From the NCBI GenBank assembly GCA_016785225.1, contig JAFBJZ010000899.1, positions 419,501 to 483,500 of the forward strand: DNA of 64,000 bases. The letters run 5' to 3'. The notes beneath the pieces are model-generated. The model saw only the letters and a program-made list of their open reading frames with translations. It had not been told where the DNA came from and did no database searches. Source of the stretch: Psettodes erumei. Its lineage: Eukaryota > Chordata > Actinopteri > Pleuronectiformes > Psettodidae. Positions 25,731-38,215 of this stretch are shown in pieces. Position 1 is the stretch's first letter. Each line of letters begins with the position of its first letter. The position numbers and the translations under genes were made by a program.

Positions 25731-28601
25731 CAGAAATGGAGGGAGGGGGGGCAGATGAGGTCTAATGGTGACCTAGATTCCAAGACGCCCAGACATAATA
25801 GGCAGGACCTTACCCTACGTGAACCCCCCCCCCTCCCCTTGAACCATCCACCCCAGTCAAAACAATAACAGAGAGGAGAGGAGATGCAGGAGGAGAGGGG
25901 CCTGGTTTGGGGATGGTTCCACCCCACCACCTCAGCTCCCCCCACCCAGCACACTGCGTTTGGCCTCTCTGTTGCTAACTCCCAGCAGCTGTATGCAACG
26001 TTGGCCCTCGAAACTCTGGAAATTCCTGGAAAGGGAACTTAGGGAATGTCAGGGCAATGTTTGGATAAACTTCTGCTGGGGTCTTATGAACAGACTCCAG
26101 TATTATTAAGGTTCTGAATTTTTTTTCTTTGCTCAGAGCGGAGCTGAAAAAACTCCCAAGTGGAAGGGCTGCATTTGTTTTTTACAATGTGTGTAGTGAG
26201 TAAAATTAGCAGAATTTGAGATACATTAAAGGAACAGTTGGACATCATCCAGTGAAAATAAACAATGAGCAAAGAGTCAGAAACAAAATTAGGAACACAT
26301 CTGTGATAACACTGTAAACTCAAGGTTCACTTACTAGCTTTTTAAGTAGTTCTCAAGTGACTGGGTGTTGCTCATCACCTGACAAAATTTTCAACCGAAA
26401 TGATTTTTTTTACGGTTAGATGGTGCAAGATGTAAGAAGGTGGTGTGCAGATACTTAAGCACTAACAATGGACAAAAATATCAATATGTTTCTAAAGTAA
26501 TACAAGTATCTGTGACTGACAAACTTTTAAGCAGATTTTGTCTTTCTATAACTTGGCAGAAGTCGGAGCATTTATCGCCATATCAGGATTGTAGCATAGT
26601 TTATGTCTGTGTGTGTCTTTATCTCTCTCTTCCTCTTTCTGCCGGTTTCTGTCTGGCACAGTTCATGGATGCTTATCTTGAGCCCGTTGCTGTGATTGTG
26701 GAGTCAGACCCAGACAGTCATTGCGATGAGGGATGTCTCACTGGGACACGTCATGTGACCTGAGACTGCCGCCCCAAGAGTTGTTGCCTGTGTTAAACAC
26801 AAACACTAATGTTTGCAACATACAGTACTATATGGTCCATTCTCTTTCCTTGATCCGTCCCACAGTTATGCCGCTACAGGTCTAGACTGCCGGGGCACTA
26901 CCCACAATGCACTGAGCTCCTCCTCCTCCTCTAACTCTCCGTCTGTACACATTTATATCCCCTTTATTTCATGTCTTTTTACTTCCTGTTTGTCCCTAGA
27001 AGTAGTTGTGCCTGCACTCTATCTTCTGTTGTGTTCAGCGCGTTTATGCAACTGGAGCTATTTTTCAATATTGGACTCTACCTGCATCAACTCTGCATCT
27101 GAAGCAGGTGTGGCAACAATAATGAGCAGAACTGTCCAACGTGCAGATGAAGAGATGATGAAGATGAAGAAACTGCATGACATGACAAACCCATCAAGCC
27201 TTTACATGTTGAAACATAATGATTTTCTAAGGAGCATATTTATATTCTTTTAATAGAGTCTGTTATTTTAATGCTAGTGGCACGGCTCTATTAAAGGCTA
27301 AAGGCTAATTCCCTTATTTGGCCAGATGCAGCTGATGGTAGCCTGACCTAAAACTCTGGTTATTGGCTAGATTACTACGGGCGGATCACAGGAATATTTG
27401 AAAAGCCGAGGTCAGTGGGTTGGTTGGGGTTAAACAGAATTTGGTTGTGAGTCAGGGTTGGGGAGTGAGTGAGTGCAGGCGTGGGAGGATTGCGGGTTTG
27501 GTGCACAGCAAGGGAGTGAGAGAGAGGGAAGGACATAGAGGCTCATCCCGCAGTCACCAGCGACAGTGACCAGCCATTGGATTTGCAATCTGCAATCATT
27601 GCAAATAGACGCTGTGCATCCATAATAAGCATTTTGCACTCATGCAAAGTGACAATTTGCACGTAAATACAACCGTTGGAAGATATGGAGGTCTATTTTC
27701 GACTCATGGCTGCTCAAGGAAGAGGCTGAACGGTAAAATGAAACACGCTTCATTTCATTGACTTTTGACAGACAAAATCCTCTATGTAAGGGTGATTTAA
27801 AAGAAGATGGATGAAGATGGCATGAAACAAAGCTCAGCAACACAGCTCTTCATTCCCAGCAGCGCTTCAGTTGCACCTCAGGTCCCGCGGCTGCCACAGA
27901 ACACAATACTGTCATTACGCAATTCGGAAAGAGAGTCTATTAAAAAGTGCAGGAGCCTAAAAATAAAAAAAGAGAGAAAGGTCCCATGAGGAGAGCGGAG
28001 AGGACCTGCCAAGCTGGCTGGTACAGTGAAAACATACAATTACCCGAGCTACTTATGTGTTCACCCGAGGCCAAGTGATTGTAGGTGTGCTCTCAAACAG
28101 CAGCATCCTCAACAATCATCCTGTATAACAGCCTGTGGTTTGAGCTTCAAATCTGGCTGAACAGCGACTAATATAACCTAACTGCTAAAAATAACACGAT
28201 GCAGACTGGATATAAATAATCACAGAAACTAATGTCGGGGCACTTCCTCCCTTTCTTCCACACTGAGAAGGGCCTGTGGGTAAAAATAAAGAGAGAGTGG
28301 GAGAAGAAAAGGGGAAAAAAAGAAAGGAAAGGCGGGATCACATTAAATAAAGAGGAGAGAGACAATGTGGGCAGTGGAAAAGAAAGAGTGTGAGACAGAG
28401 TTGTGACACTTGGAGTGGATAATGATGTGGCTCTGCCATGGACGAGAGGAATGTGACAACTTTCCCTTCTCCTCCCTCAGATAAAGAGACAAGTGGCTTG
28501 AGGCCAATGAGGCCAAGCGGACGCTTTAATTATGAGAGACAAAGGACGGGATGGGAGGTTTGGATGGGGATGGTGGTGTGTGTGTTGGAGAGGGTGTCCT
28601 T

Positions 28602-28604
<3 letters not shown>

Positions 28605-28643
<39 letters not shown>

Positions 28644-28650
28644 GTGTGTG
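28605..28650. repeat. (GT)n microsatellite, one interruption
   Basis: About 22 GT units with a single GC interruption. Confidence 0.96.
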
Positions 28651-30344
28651 GTGGAAAAGGGAGTGGGGGAATGGAAAGATGACTTTATGAGGCTGGGAAA
28701 ATTCTGCCTTTTTTCACTGTTGGGTTCAGACCTATCAAATGAATCATGTTTATATGTCAGCATATATTAATGCATTCAAACACACACACACACACATTGG
28801 TACATATATAGCGCATAGAGTCCATTGTACTAAACGGTAGTCTAATAAAACTGACAGACACCTTAAGTAATTCAGCTGATGGCGTAATTTGACCTGATTT
28901 GAAACTGTGCAGCTTGATGACAAATATAGCACCACAAAACACCAACAGTGTCTAAAAATATTACACCACGGACTGTTTGAAATCAAAAGTACAGTCTTCA
29001 GAATGACACTTAATAGCGATTCCTTCTTCTCTCTTTTTTTTTTTTTACCAAATCAAGCCAATGATCAAAACTACTTAAAGCTCATTCCATGTGGAAATAA
29101 TAATAATAAAAAAAAACTCAATTGACTTTGATCTATTTGGGACACTTGGAAGAGGCTCAGGTCCATGACACGACTTGACATGGGGTTAGAGTGGACTCTC
29201 TTATTACAGGGTCGGAGTTTGCAGAGGCTGTTATTGGCTAAACAGAGGTTGGTGGTGGTACGCTGAATAATGGATGATTGGCCCCATGTTCTTTTTTTGA
29301 GGTAAAATGGGCACCTAGTAAATGAGGGGCTGGTCAGCGCTTGCGGCCTTGGTGACATATGATACGCTACTGCAAACGTTGCTCACACGCACCCACAGAC
29401 ACACACAAAGGTGCACGTGCACACACATACAAAGCCAGTGACAGCCATTGGTCAACAATTAGCAACAGGTGCAGCTGTTTAAGAGAGAAAATGTGTGTGT
29501 GCACGTGCAGGCGTGCATGCTCATGTGAAATGGAAAACCAGGCCTCAACCACTGAATGTATGAGCCGGTAATGTGTCCTCCCCCCACCCATACATTAGGT
29601 TTAAAACTGGAATGGGGGGCTCTCAGTTAGCATGACGGGAAACCTACACCACATGAAGAGAAGAGAAAATAACCCTGCTTTTATCCATCCCACTCTTTTT
29701 CTTACCATTTTCTTCGAAAGACTTGAACCACACTCAGACCAAAACCAACATCTGGCTTCTTGATTGCTTTGAGGATGATATATGTGCCAATGACCCACGT
29801 ACAAAAACTGTGAATGCTGCATGTCACACTGACATTATTTGGCACCAACTTTTGGCTTGTATATGCTGTCAGCTGACAATGAGCAGCTGACACCGGAGGA
29901 GCCAAAAGTCACTGTGACATGTTGCTGCTTAAGGACACATTTTCTGTTCCTGAGATCAAACGTGTGACCTTTCTGGTCACAGGTCTGCCTCTCTAACCCT
30001 TCTCTAACCTCATTATCTCATCGGCATGGCCAAGTGATAATGAGAAGTTGGATCTTGTGGAAGCTGAGAAGGCAGGTTACGAGCGGGCACTTGCGCTGGC
30101 GCACGTCTTGACACACAGCCAGCATAACCTGAACCTCTGGCTATGTAAAAACTCCATGATCCTATTGCCACTGTCCTGGCCAGGGTCGTAAATAAAAAGG
30201 TGCTGGGAGTAAAGTTCCCTTTTGAAAGATGACAAAAAAGGCTTAGCAACAGAAAAAGTATCACCTCTACCAGCAAAAAATATAAATAAAATCACCAAAG
30301 GCACAAGTTATTCCTCTTGACATTAGCATCATACATTAAAAGCA

Positions 30345-30440
30345 ATTTAAGGAATGGTTTGACATGTAGCTCATATGTAGATCAGAGGGAAACAGTTAGC
30401 CTAGCATCTCTAGCTGTACTGTAGCTTCATACTTATTAGA
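30345..30440 (+). repeat. Dispersed fish repeat fragment
   Basis: TTTAAGGAATGGTTTGACAT opens it as in the family start, and GAGGGAAACAGTTAGCCTAGC follows, with the middle deleted. Strongly diverged. Confidence 0.45.
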
Positions 30441-30829
30441 GCCCGTTTGCACGTGTTGGCTAATACTTCTGCACATGCATTAAAATGTACTGAGTCTTTC
30501 CTGGCTGTAAAGGGATCTGCAAAAAATTAAAACAAACAGGAAAGTAAAGAAATGTTCTTCCTCAAATGCTAAATGTCAGTTCCTTTTTTGTAATATTTTA
30601 CATATGAATAAGTATTTTTCCCCAGCCCTATTTTCTTTTATATTGGTGGGGTTTGGGGTTACAAGGTTATCTCAAGACAATGTTTAGGTCACTGTGCACT
30701 GGTGTCTGCCAAATCATGTCAGGCTGGCCTGTACTACTACTGCACTGTGTTTACCGCTAAACAGGGGCACCCTGTCTGTTTTCACCAAAGCAAAATGTCA
30801 GTCATTTCCTGGACACCCTGACAGAAATG

Positions 30830-31080
30830 TTTCAGAAAAAAAGAAGATAACAGCGGGGGGGACAATGAAGGATGAAGGAGTAATAATCACGGGAGCGAAG
30901 CAGCTATTAATTTGGCCACAGCTTATGCTTCCGTTTTGTTCCGTTGACCTTGAAATGCAGATGCTATTAAGGATTCCCACGGTAAATGCTCAGTTATTAC
31001 CCCAAGCCACCGTTACCAAAAGTCTGTGAACGGCATAATCAGGACATTATGTTAATCTAATGGAGATTCACCAGCGAGGA
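30830..31080. promoter_or_regulatory. Candidate conserved non-coding element with TGACCTTGA site
   Basis: Repeat-free, information-rich block with GCAGCTATTAATTTGGCC, TGACCTTGA (30945-30953, reverse of the extended half-site TCAAGGTCA used by ERR/SF-1 type receptors) and CTCAGTTATTACCCC. An open frame across it looks fortuitous. Confidence 0.28.
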
Positions 31081-32193
31081 GCGATGCTAAGCCTTACCCC
31101 GCTCACCCCTACCTGGGCTGCGGGGAGGCAGCCATGCGTCCCACAAGTGAATGATGGATGTTGATTGAAGGTCGTTACTTAGCACCCTGCTGAACTCCTG
31201 ACCCCCATGCCAGGGGGTGGGGGGGGGGTTAAAACCCCCGACGCAAGGTCGAACTGGGGGAACATCATACACTATACTCCATACAGGCGCATGTACACAC
31301 ACACACACAGACACACACCGGGGCTGGTTTACACACAACAAAGCCACACACATTCACACAATGGCTACAGCCCAAAGAGGATTCAATATCATATGCCATA
31401 ATCAGCCTCTAAGCCTGGACAGAGGGGGTTTCTGCGACAGATAGAGCTTACGGCACTTCAATCCTATTTTATCTGCTTATATTTCCTGCGTTCATAACTT
31501 TTGGGGCTTAAAACAAGCTTGGGTCAAGGTAAGGTCAACCCTTAAGTGACCATGTGATGGTCCACAACATTTTTGCTATGGTTCATTTGAGAATAATTCA
31601 ACTAATAATGCTAATACTACCCCTGACGTCATCTTTCAGGAAAAGTCATCTGAGGGCTCCACTCTGATTTGTCTGCTTGAAATTTTCATTCATCGGTGTG
31701 AGACAATGCTTAACTCTTGACGCAGAACTGCTCGTGACCACACGCGCGCACACACAGAACTTCATTTACAAACCGCAGCTACATCATCTCACGGGATACC
31801 CCAACCCCCCACCCCTTTAAACACGCATTCAGCAAAATGAGGAGAAAGAGCTGAAAATTGGATCACAACATTTCCCTCCCTCTGAACTTGCCTCACGTGA
31901 GACGGCGGGGGCTTCCTTTGCAGTCTCTCTGACTAATGGGATAATCCAGTGGTGGAACCATGAGAGGTGGGTGGGGGAGGGTGTTGGTCCTACCTTGGGG
32001 AGGAGGGTAACGGAGGAACAGAGGAAAAAGACAGGAGAAAGGTAGAAAGACAGAGGAAGCATTTCATCGCTGTTTTATTAAGGCCTCTCTGTCTCTCTTA
32101 GGAATACCTCCCGCGTATTCAGAGAGTCTTTGTCTTCCCAAAGGGTGCAGTGTGTAATTTCTCTCCCCTAAATAGACAAGCTGCCCCCCCCAT

Positions 32194-32237
<44 letters not shown>

Positions 32238-33009
32238 CCACATTCAGACCACTACCAGACTTAGTGTGTATATGGTCAGATACAGTAATAACAGCGGACT
32301 TCTTCCCCCCGAGACCCTCCTGCTACCTTATACGGGGGGTGTATTTGCTTGCTTTCCATTTTGCACCAGCCTAAACAAATCGCTCCCTGTACACATTTCA
32401 CTGCTACGCAGGATACAAACAAATCCTGAATTCTGCATAAATAAGTCAATGGTGCGACAGTGTGAATACCCAAGTACGAGCGTGGGAGGGCAGTTACCTA
32501 AGATGTATCCTCACTCATGAGTACGATGTAGTCAAACATGTAGAAATCCAGCAAATTGTTGTTTTATTTAAAAATCTCAGCTGTTACACATAGACATGTT
32601 TAACTAACAAACAGCATCTTGACTGAAGAGGCAAAAAATAAGAGTTGCAAGAGCTCTGTGTTTGTATCCATATGGTATGTACATGTGTATGTCAATTTTT
32701 CCTTCGAGTCTTACATTGCACACAAGAAATTCTGCTATGGTCCTGTAGTCCTCAGGGGTTGCCCAACACAGTTGCCACCCAGGGTGCTCAGGGTGTGTTA
32801 TACTGGTTGCAACAGCCTCAGTTTGAAAGTTGGCGTGTGCTTGTTAAAGCCAACTGGGTCAGACAGCCACGGTTCACAAAGAGGCGCAAAATAATGCCCT
32901 TTTACCAGTGAGTGGTCATAACCCAAAGGGGGATGTCAGGGCGCCAAGAAAGCTTAATGTTGGCATGGATGTTATTCCCCTGTGACACCTCTCAGCTCTC
33001 TCCCTCATT
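31081..33009. other. Non-coding with CA microsatellite
   Basis: G-runs at about 31213-31229, CA-rich at 31293-31318, CA microsatellite at 32195-32234. No exon recognised. It may include the remaining 3' part of the piggyBac relic that follows, but nothing diagnostic is visible. Confidence 0.45.
32195..32234. repeat. (CA)n microsatellite
   Basis: About 20 perfect CA units. Confidence 0.97.
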
Positions 33010-33390
33010 TTCTCTCACTGCAAATTTGGCAGTTTAGTCAAGGCCAAATGGAAATGGTATGAAGCAACGCATTTTTTGCAGAGGATGGTGGTTGCCCTGA
33101 TGTTGCAGAATTTGCAAGGGCCACGCTTGTCACATGTCACAGGCCAGTGTGCAACCGGGTCAGTGCAAACATCATCTGGGACTCCGACACAAACTCTCTT
33201 GGGTGGATGGTGTTGGAGCTGTGGTGTTAAGTGTTGACCAACCCCTGTGTGGACGCAAAAGAATCAGGCTCTGCCTGGAAGCTCCTTTGTTTCAGTGGCT
33301 TTTGGACACCAAGTGGTTTACAGTCACGGTGGTAGATCAAGCCTGCATTAACAAGGCCAAATGGAAACAGCTTTAACTCACAGCACTGGG
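33010..33390 (-). pseudogene. Decayed piggyBac-type transposase, C-terminal end
   Basis: On the minus strand one frame (about 33390-33250) reads NAGLIYHRDCKPLGVQK and then FQAE, matching the conserved piggyBac string of the type NAWLLYRRDCEALGVPKK. After a frameshift, another frame (about 33240-33040) reads DPVAHWPV, CDKRGPCKFCN and CKKC: the GHWPV and paired-CxxC zinc-finger end of piggyBac transposases. Stops and frameshifts break it, and the N-terminal catalytic part is not seen. The exact ends are uncertain. A 16-bp direct repeat, CAAGGCCAAATGGAAA, lies at 33039-33054 and 33352-33367, which could be chance within the relic or a target duplication. Confidence 0.6.
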
Positions 33391-36300
33391 AGCAGAGCAG
33401 ATCAGCCAACCCCAGCAATAACAAGCGAGACCAACTGACCACACACACCCACACATTGCAGCCCGGAAATAACACAGGCAAGGCAATCAGCCCCTACTGA
33501 CAGGCACATTTTGAACAGGCACTGCACTAGTCTCTCTAATTGACTAACAAGAAAGGTCCTAATCCTGACCCCAAAGAACATATGCTGGGAGGTGGGGGGT
33601 GGGGCGGAGGGACGAGGAGGAATAAAAAAGAAAGGATGGCATGGGAGGAGATGTTTGAGATAGACTGCAGAAGAAGAGCAAGAGAAACAAGGCAACTGTA
33701 AAAACAAAAAGAAGATTAGAGGGAGGGGGGAAATGACCGGTAAGCAAGGCAAAGAAGCCCAGGATGAATGAAAACACTGTGTGTGATAGATAGAGAGAGA
33801 GAAGGAGGCAGTGAACTCATTAAAGGCTTATGCTGCGGGGATAAGGCCAAGCAGCACCCTGGGTGAGACAGGGTTAACTAATCCGAGCCACAGTTCCTCC
33901 CCTGGGATCTGGACCGCACACTCTGCTCCACACATACACACAGACTAAATCTATTGAACCTAACAAGATTCCAGGTGATTTCTCTCCACTTCACTCTCAC
34001 CCCCAATACGTCCTGACCGAGTGATGAAGACAGAGTCGGGGCTGACGTCGCGGACGGGACAGGGTCAGGCCGAGGGTTGAAATGAATATTTGAAAGATGT
34101 GATTTAAAACCGATTAATGCTGCATTCACACCTCTACATGGACTGCTTCCTCAGATGTAGTTCACAATGTGCCTCTCATATAACGGTGCATTAACACACC
34201 CATGATGGCAGAGCTACCCCGCAGACCCAGTTATTCACTTGTATTCACTTGAGTAATGCACAACCCACCTAACTGAAAGATTTTTCAATTCCCATTGAAC
34301 CCACATTTTTTCAGAGCCTGTCTGATGTTTGCTCTCCCGAGCTAGACCATTCTTGCCGGGGTCCACCTTTTCCAAGTCTTGGCAACAGAGGTGGTAAAAT
34401 GTAATCCTGACAAAATGATAATTTTGTCAAACTGTATGTGTAGAACAAATTATAATGTGACTGCACATCTTAAATTTTAATATAGTCCAAAGATGTAGGG
34501 GTATTTTTTGCCTTAAATGATGCCTTTTGTGTCTGTGTAGGTGAGTGAATAACAACTCTCTGTGTTTATGCCCTTTTGAGGAAATTCTTCTGTTTGGTTA
34601 TGTGTTGTGCTCCATTGGCTCTTTTTCTTTTGCACGCTGCCTTTCTCTTGTGTCTTTTGCACCTGTCTCATGTTATCTTACTGGGCCTCTTACACTTTGT
34701 CACACTCTTCCAGCCTCTTTCTAAATCTTACCTCTCCCTCCCTCTCTCTCCCTCAGTCTCTCCAGACGGTGGGCTGTGTGCTCTTTACTACATGTTGACA
34801 CTCCTGCTCCACCTTGCTCGAGCCATAAATGGCCGCCTGGCTTCATCCTTACACAAGAGACAGAGAGGGGAGAGAAGGCCAGACGCAGAGGGAGAGACAG
34901 AAAAAGCAGAGCTAAAAGGGAGACTGGGAGAAAGAACGGGGAGTGGTCGCTGTCGGCGTCTGGGCCTGGTCAGTGTCTTCTGTTGATCTTGGTTGTAGTA
35001 ATATTTAGTTTAAAATCTAATAGCCCGCTGCATGTAAATGTCAGGCAGTCAGGCAGTGAGGGTGAGGGGCTGAAAAAGTCAGGCCTGCGAGACAGAAAAT
35101 AGCAGACGGATGCCAAGATGGAGACGCAGAAACAAAAACACGCAGGTGCGTTACTGCTGAACACAATGGTGGAGGCTGAAAAGCTGCCAGCATCTGTCTT
35201 GTACGTTGTACTGTTAAAACTGAAGTAATACCCACAACTACACATGCATTTCCTAAAGAATAATATCGTTACACATAATCACCTCCAACATTACAGACAT
35301 AGTTGTAATTGCAGAGGAAATGCAACATGACAGATGGTTGTTGTTGCTCAATAAATTCAATTGTGCCATAAATAGCATTTTACTGGCTCTAAGTAGCCAT
35401 GTGGAGGTACACAGTAATGTTTATCTTCAGGATAATGTACATCCATGTGCAGAAAAAGTGATTTCAAACATTGATTATAAATATTTAATCTGAAACCATT
35501 CAACCACTCAGTGCTTAGACTTCCTATTTTACCTGTTTTGCATTGTAATGCTCGCTCCCAGTGTGGATCCAAGTCCGAAGTCATTTTTTCCTCCTGAATT
35601 GTTCGTCTCTAATCTGTGGAGTAGGAGGGTTGCTTGGCCTAGATTTGTCTGCCCTGGATACACCGGAGGTTTGGGGGGGGTTGCTTTAATGGGAACATAA
35701 TGATATCAGTGCAGATTTACCTGGGTAGAGTCCTGCAGCAGATAAATGGGTCAAAAGGATGAAAGGATGATGGAGCTACTCATGAGGGAAGGAGACCCAG
35801 CTGCGAGATTTGACTTCATTTACCTGAATGTTAGAATTCTAAACCTATCAGTTTGGTTAATTTGTTGACATCCATGATTACCATGGTAATAGCAACAGCA
35901 ACACTCCATGAGCATTTTTTAAAAACATACAACAGAAGATTGACAGATGTATCAGCACGGCCAAACAAACTTGGGTTGTTTCGATAAAGAAGTCATTCAA
36001 CATTAGTTACTGACATGATCTGTGGCTGCTTGTTTTTTTACTATCACTCTCTGCAACATTGTTAATTGAATAAGTATCCCCCCCAAAAAATTGAAATATT
36101 TGCTGATAATGATCATAGTTAGCACTGACTGTCATGTCAAATACTGTTCACTGCGTTTGCTGCGGCTGCCTAATAAATAAAAGTCACCCTGTGTTGTGCC
36201 ACTTGCAGCATGCCGTGGTAGAGTGAAGAGTAAACAGTGGTACTGATATCACTGAGATAAGATTCAATACAGTGAGACCTGGAGACATGCATGCATAATT

Positions 36301-36494
36301 TCCTGTGAATCAAGTGCGAGGTTGGGAGACCCCGCCACTACCAATGAAAACTATTGTATCAGAGAGTGATCACACACTGGAAACGCTGGAAAAAACTAAA
36401 CCAGCACAGACCATAAATAGCATCAAAATTTCTGGTTGATCTCATGTAAATCTGAAGGATTATAAAGAAGCTGTTTCCACTGAATTAATTGATA

Positions 36495-36509
36495 TGCTGG
36501 GTTTGTGTG

Positions 36510-36545
<36 letters not shown>

Positions 36546-36560
36546 AACCCAAACCCAGCA
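36495..36560. repeat. Long inverted repeat built on (GT)n(AT)n(AC)n
   Basis: TGCTGGGTTTGTGTG on the left is mirrored as CACAAACCCAGCA-type sequence on the right around an uninterrupted AT core (36511-36532). The unique flanks, not just the microsatellite, are part of the inverted repeat. Confidence 0.85.
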
Positions 36561-38097
36561 GGAGTTCAATTTGATTTGATACCATTCACATTACCCCAAA
36601 ATCTTTGCCTCAGCATGACTCAGTCTAGCTTGAGCTCTTAAAAAGTCCATCCCAGTTTGACTTTATTTGATTCAACTCAGCTCAGCTCAAATCAATTCTG
36701 CCTTTGATGCCAGTCAAAGATAGCACTGTTAAAAGTTGTGAGTCCAAGCTGTTGCACACAGGGGGTCCTTTATGCAACACAATCGTAGCCTCTGACATGT
36801 CGACACGCCTGTGAAGCAGCCGGTCCATCTGTGCTTGGCCTAGTTTTGACTCACATCGGTGGCATTCCAGACCCCATTCTCAAAGTGGACGGACAGAGAC
36901 ATACAGTGTGTCTCGCACTGGATAAATATAGCTATGACATTCAAAGAGCTCATAGTTTGGCTATTCAGTTCATTTTGGCAGGCGCGGGATAATCAGACGC
37001 CCCTGCAGTGTGTAAACTCACAAAAAAAATCCAGCTCACACGAACAAAGTGTTCGTTTTAGTGTGGCGTGTGGTGTGGATTGACCCAGCTAGATCAAACA
37101 GACAACAAAGATGCACACAACACAAGGAGCACACACTATGCATGTATGTATGTTACTCACAGCACACACACTCACGTATACAGGTACGGGCCTGCCTCGG
37201 AGTCAAGGGAAAACAAGCCGCCTGTTGTTCTCACCATGAAAATCTGAGCTGGACTCACCCACTGTTTTGAGGTGTCAGCTTATACAAGGGCACGCGCCTG
37301 TGTGTGTGTGTGTGTGTGTATGCGTGTGTGTGTTTATACTTGCCACCAACAATCTGGGCTCATTTGGCACAACATAACAGGGAACCTTTACCTCCGACTT
37401 TACGAGAAAGGGAGCAGGATCATTAATGAGTCACATGTGCACATGAGTGTGTGTACAAATAAAAGACACCTGATAGGAGAAGTGTGTGTGGGTTAGCGAG
37501 GGGAGGGGAGGAGTGGTGGAGCGCTGAATGGTTTCAAAGGCCAGGCGCGTCCTGCAACACATATTAATGAGTGAGCTGGATGACTGAGTGCACATGCTGA
37601 ATTTGCAAGATGAAGATATGTGTGAAAAATGCATGGTTCCACTGAGAGTTTTACTGTCTTGTGAGCACATTTTTCAGAAGGCTGATATATTCTGAAGTAC
37701 ATATATACTACATTATGTATGTTCAGTTTGTAGCTCTGTACTTACAGCCAGTGTTTGGTCAATAAAGTGCTCTTTTTTCCTCATAGTTAACAAAAAGGAT
37801 ATTGGATACCATGAAAAAATATGAGTAAAAAGGCTTAAAAGGTAGAAGTTCTGTTCTGCAACCAGTTTTACCTTCTTGTTATGTAAATGCAAAGCAACTT
37901 GACATAATCTTGGCAACGATTCAGCTTCCCTTCACTCATTCAGTTCTAGGCAGCACCTTGGGGATTCATAAAACAACATATAAATCTAAATACTGATCCC
38001 CGTTCGTCAGCTCCCACATAAATCTTTGTGAAACATCATCCTCACTGTCACATTCAATAAAACCATCACAGAGCACTGAAAAAGAATTCAGGTTAGT

Positions 38098-38215
38098 GCG
38101 CTTAGGTTAGCGCGTTCACCTAAAAGCAGGACATCGCGTCCGCGCCTTACGGCGTGTTTGAGTAAGCGCTACTGTGAGTGGAGGCTTAATGTGTAAATTG
38201 AGCGGGTTTGAGCCG
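38098..38215. other. Isolated CpG-dense patch
   Basis: About 12 CG pairs within 120 bp (for example CATCGCGTCCGCGCC and TTACGGCGTG) in a region otherwise nearly free of CG. No attached exon is visible; it could be a small unmethylated regulatory island. Confidence 0.3.

Larger units (their letters stand above)
23491..30344. other. Non-coding, mixed low-complexity and unique
   Basis: Poly-A of about 19 at 23629-23647, a G-rich/C-rich GC island at 25580-25940, CT and GA stretches, a GT run at 28605-28650 and a T10 run near 29036. A start fragment of the fish repeat may lie at 26227-26255 (TTAAAGGAACAGTTGGACAT). The stretch at 26680-26763 follows an acceptor-like CTGGCACAG, but I recognise no protein. 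Confidence 0.5.

Noticed and set aside
26680..26763. Exon-like stretch after CTGGCACAG
   Set aside because: The acceptor shape is good, but the 28-codon peptide is unknown, ends at a stop, and has no partner exon.
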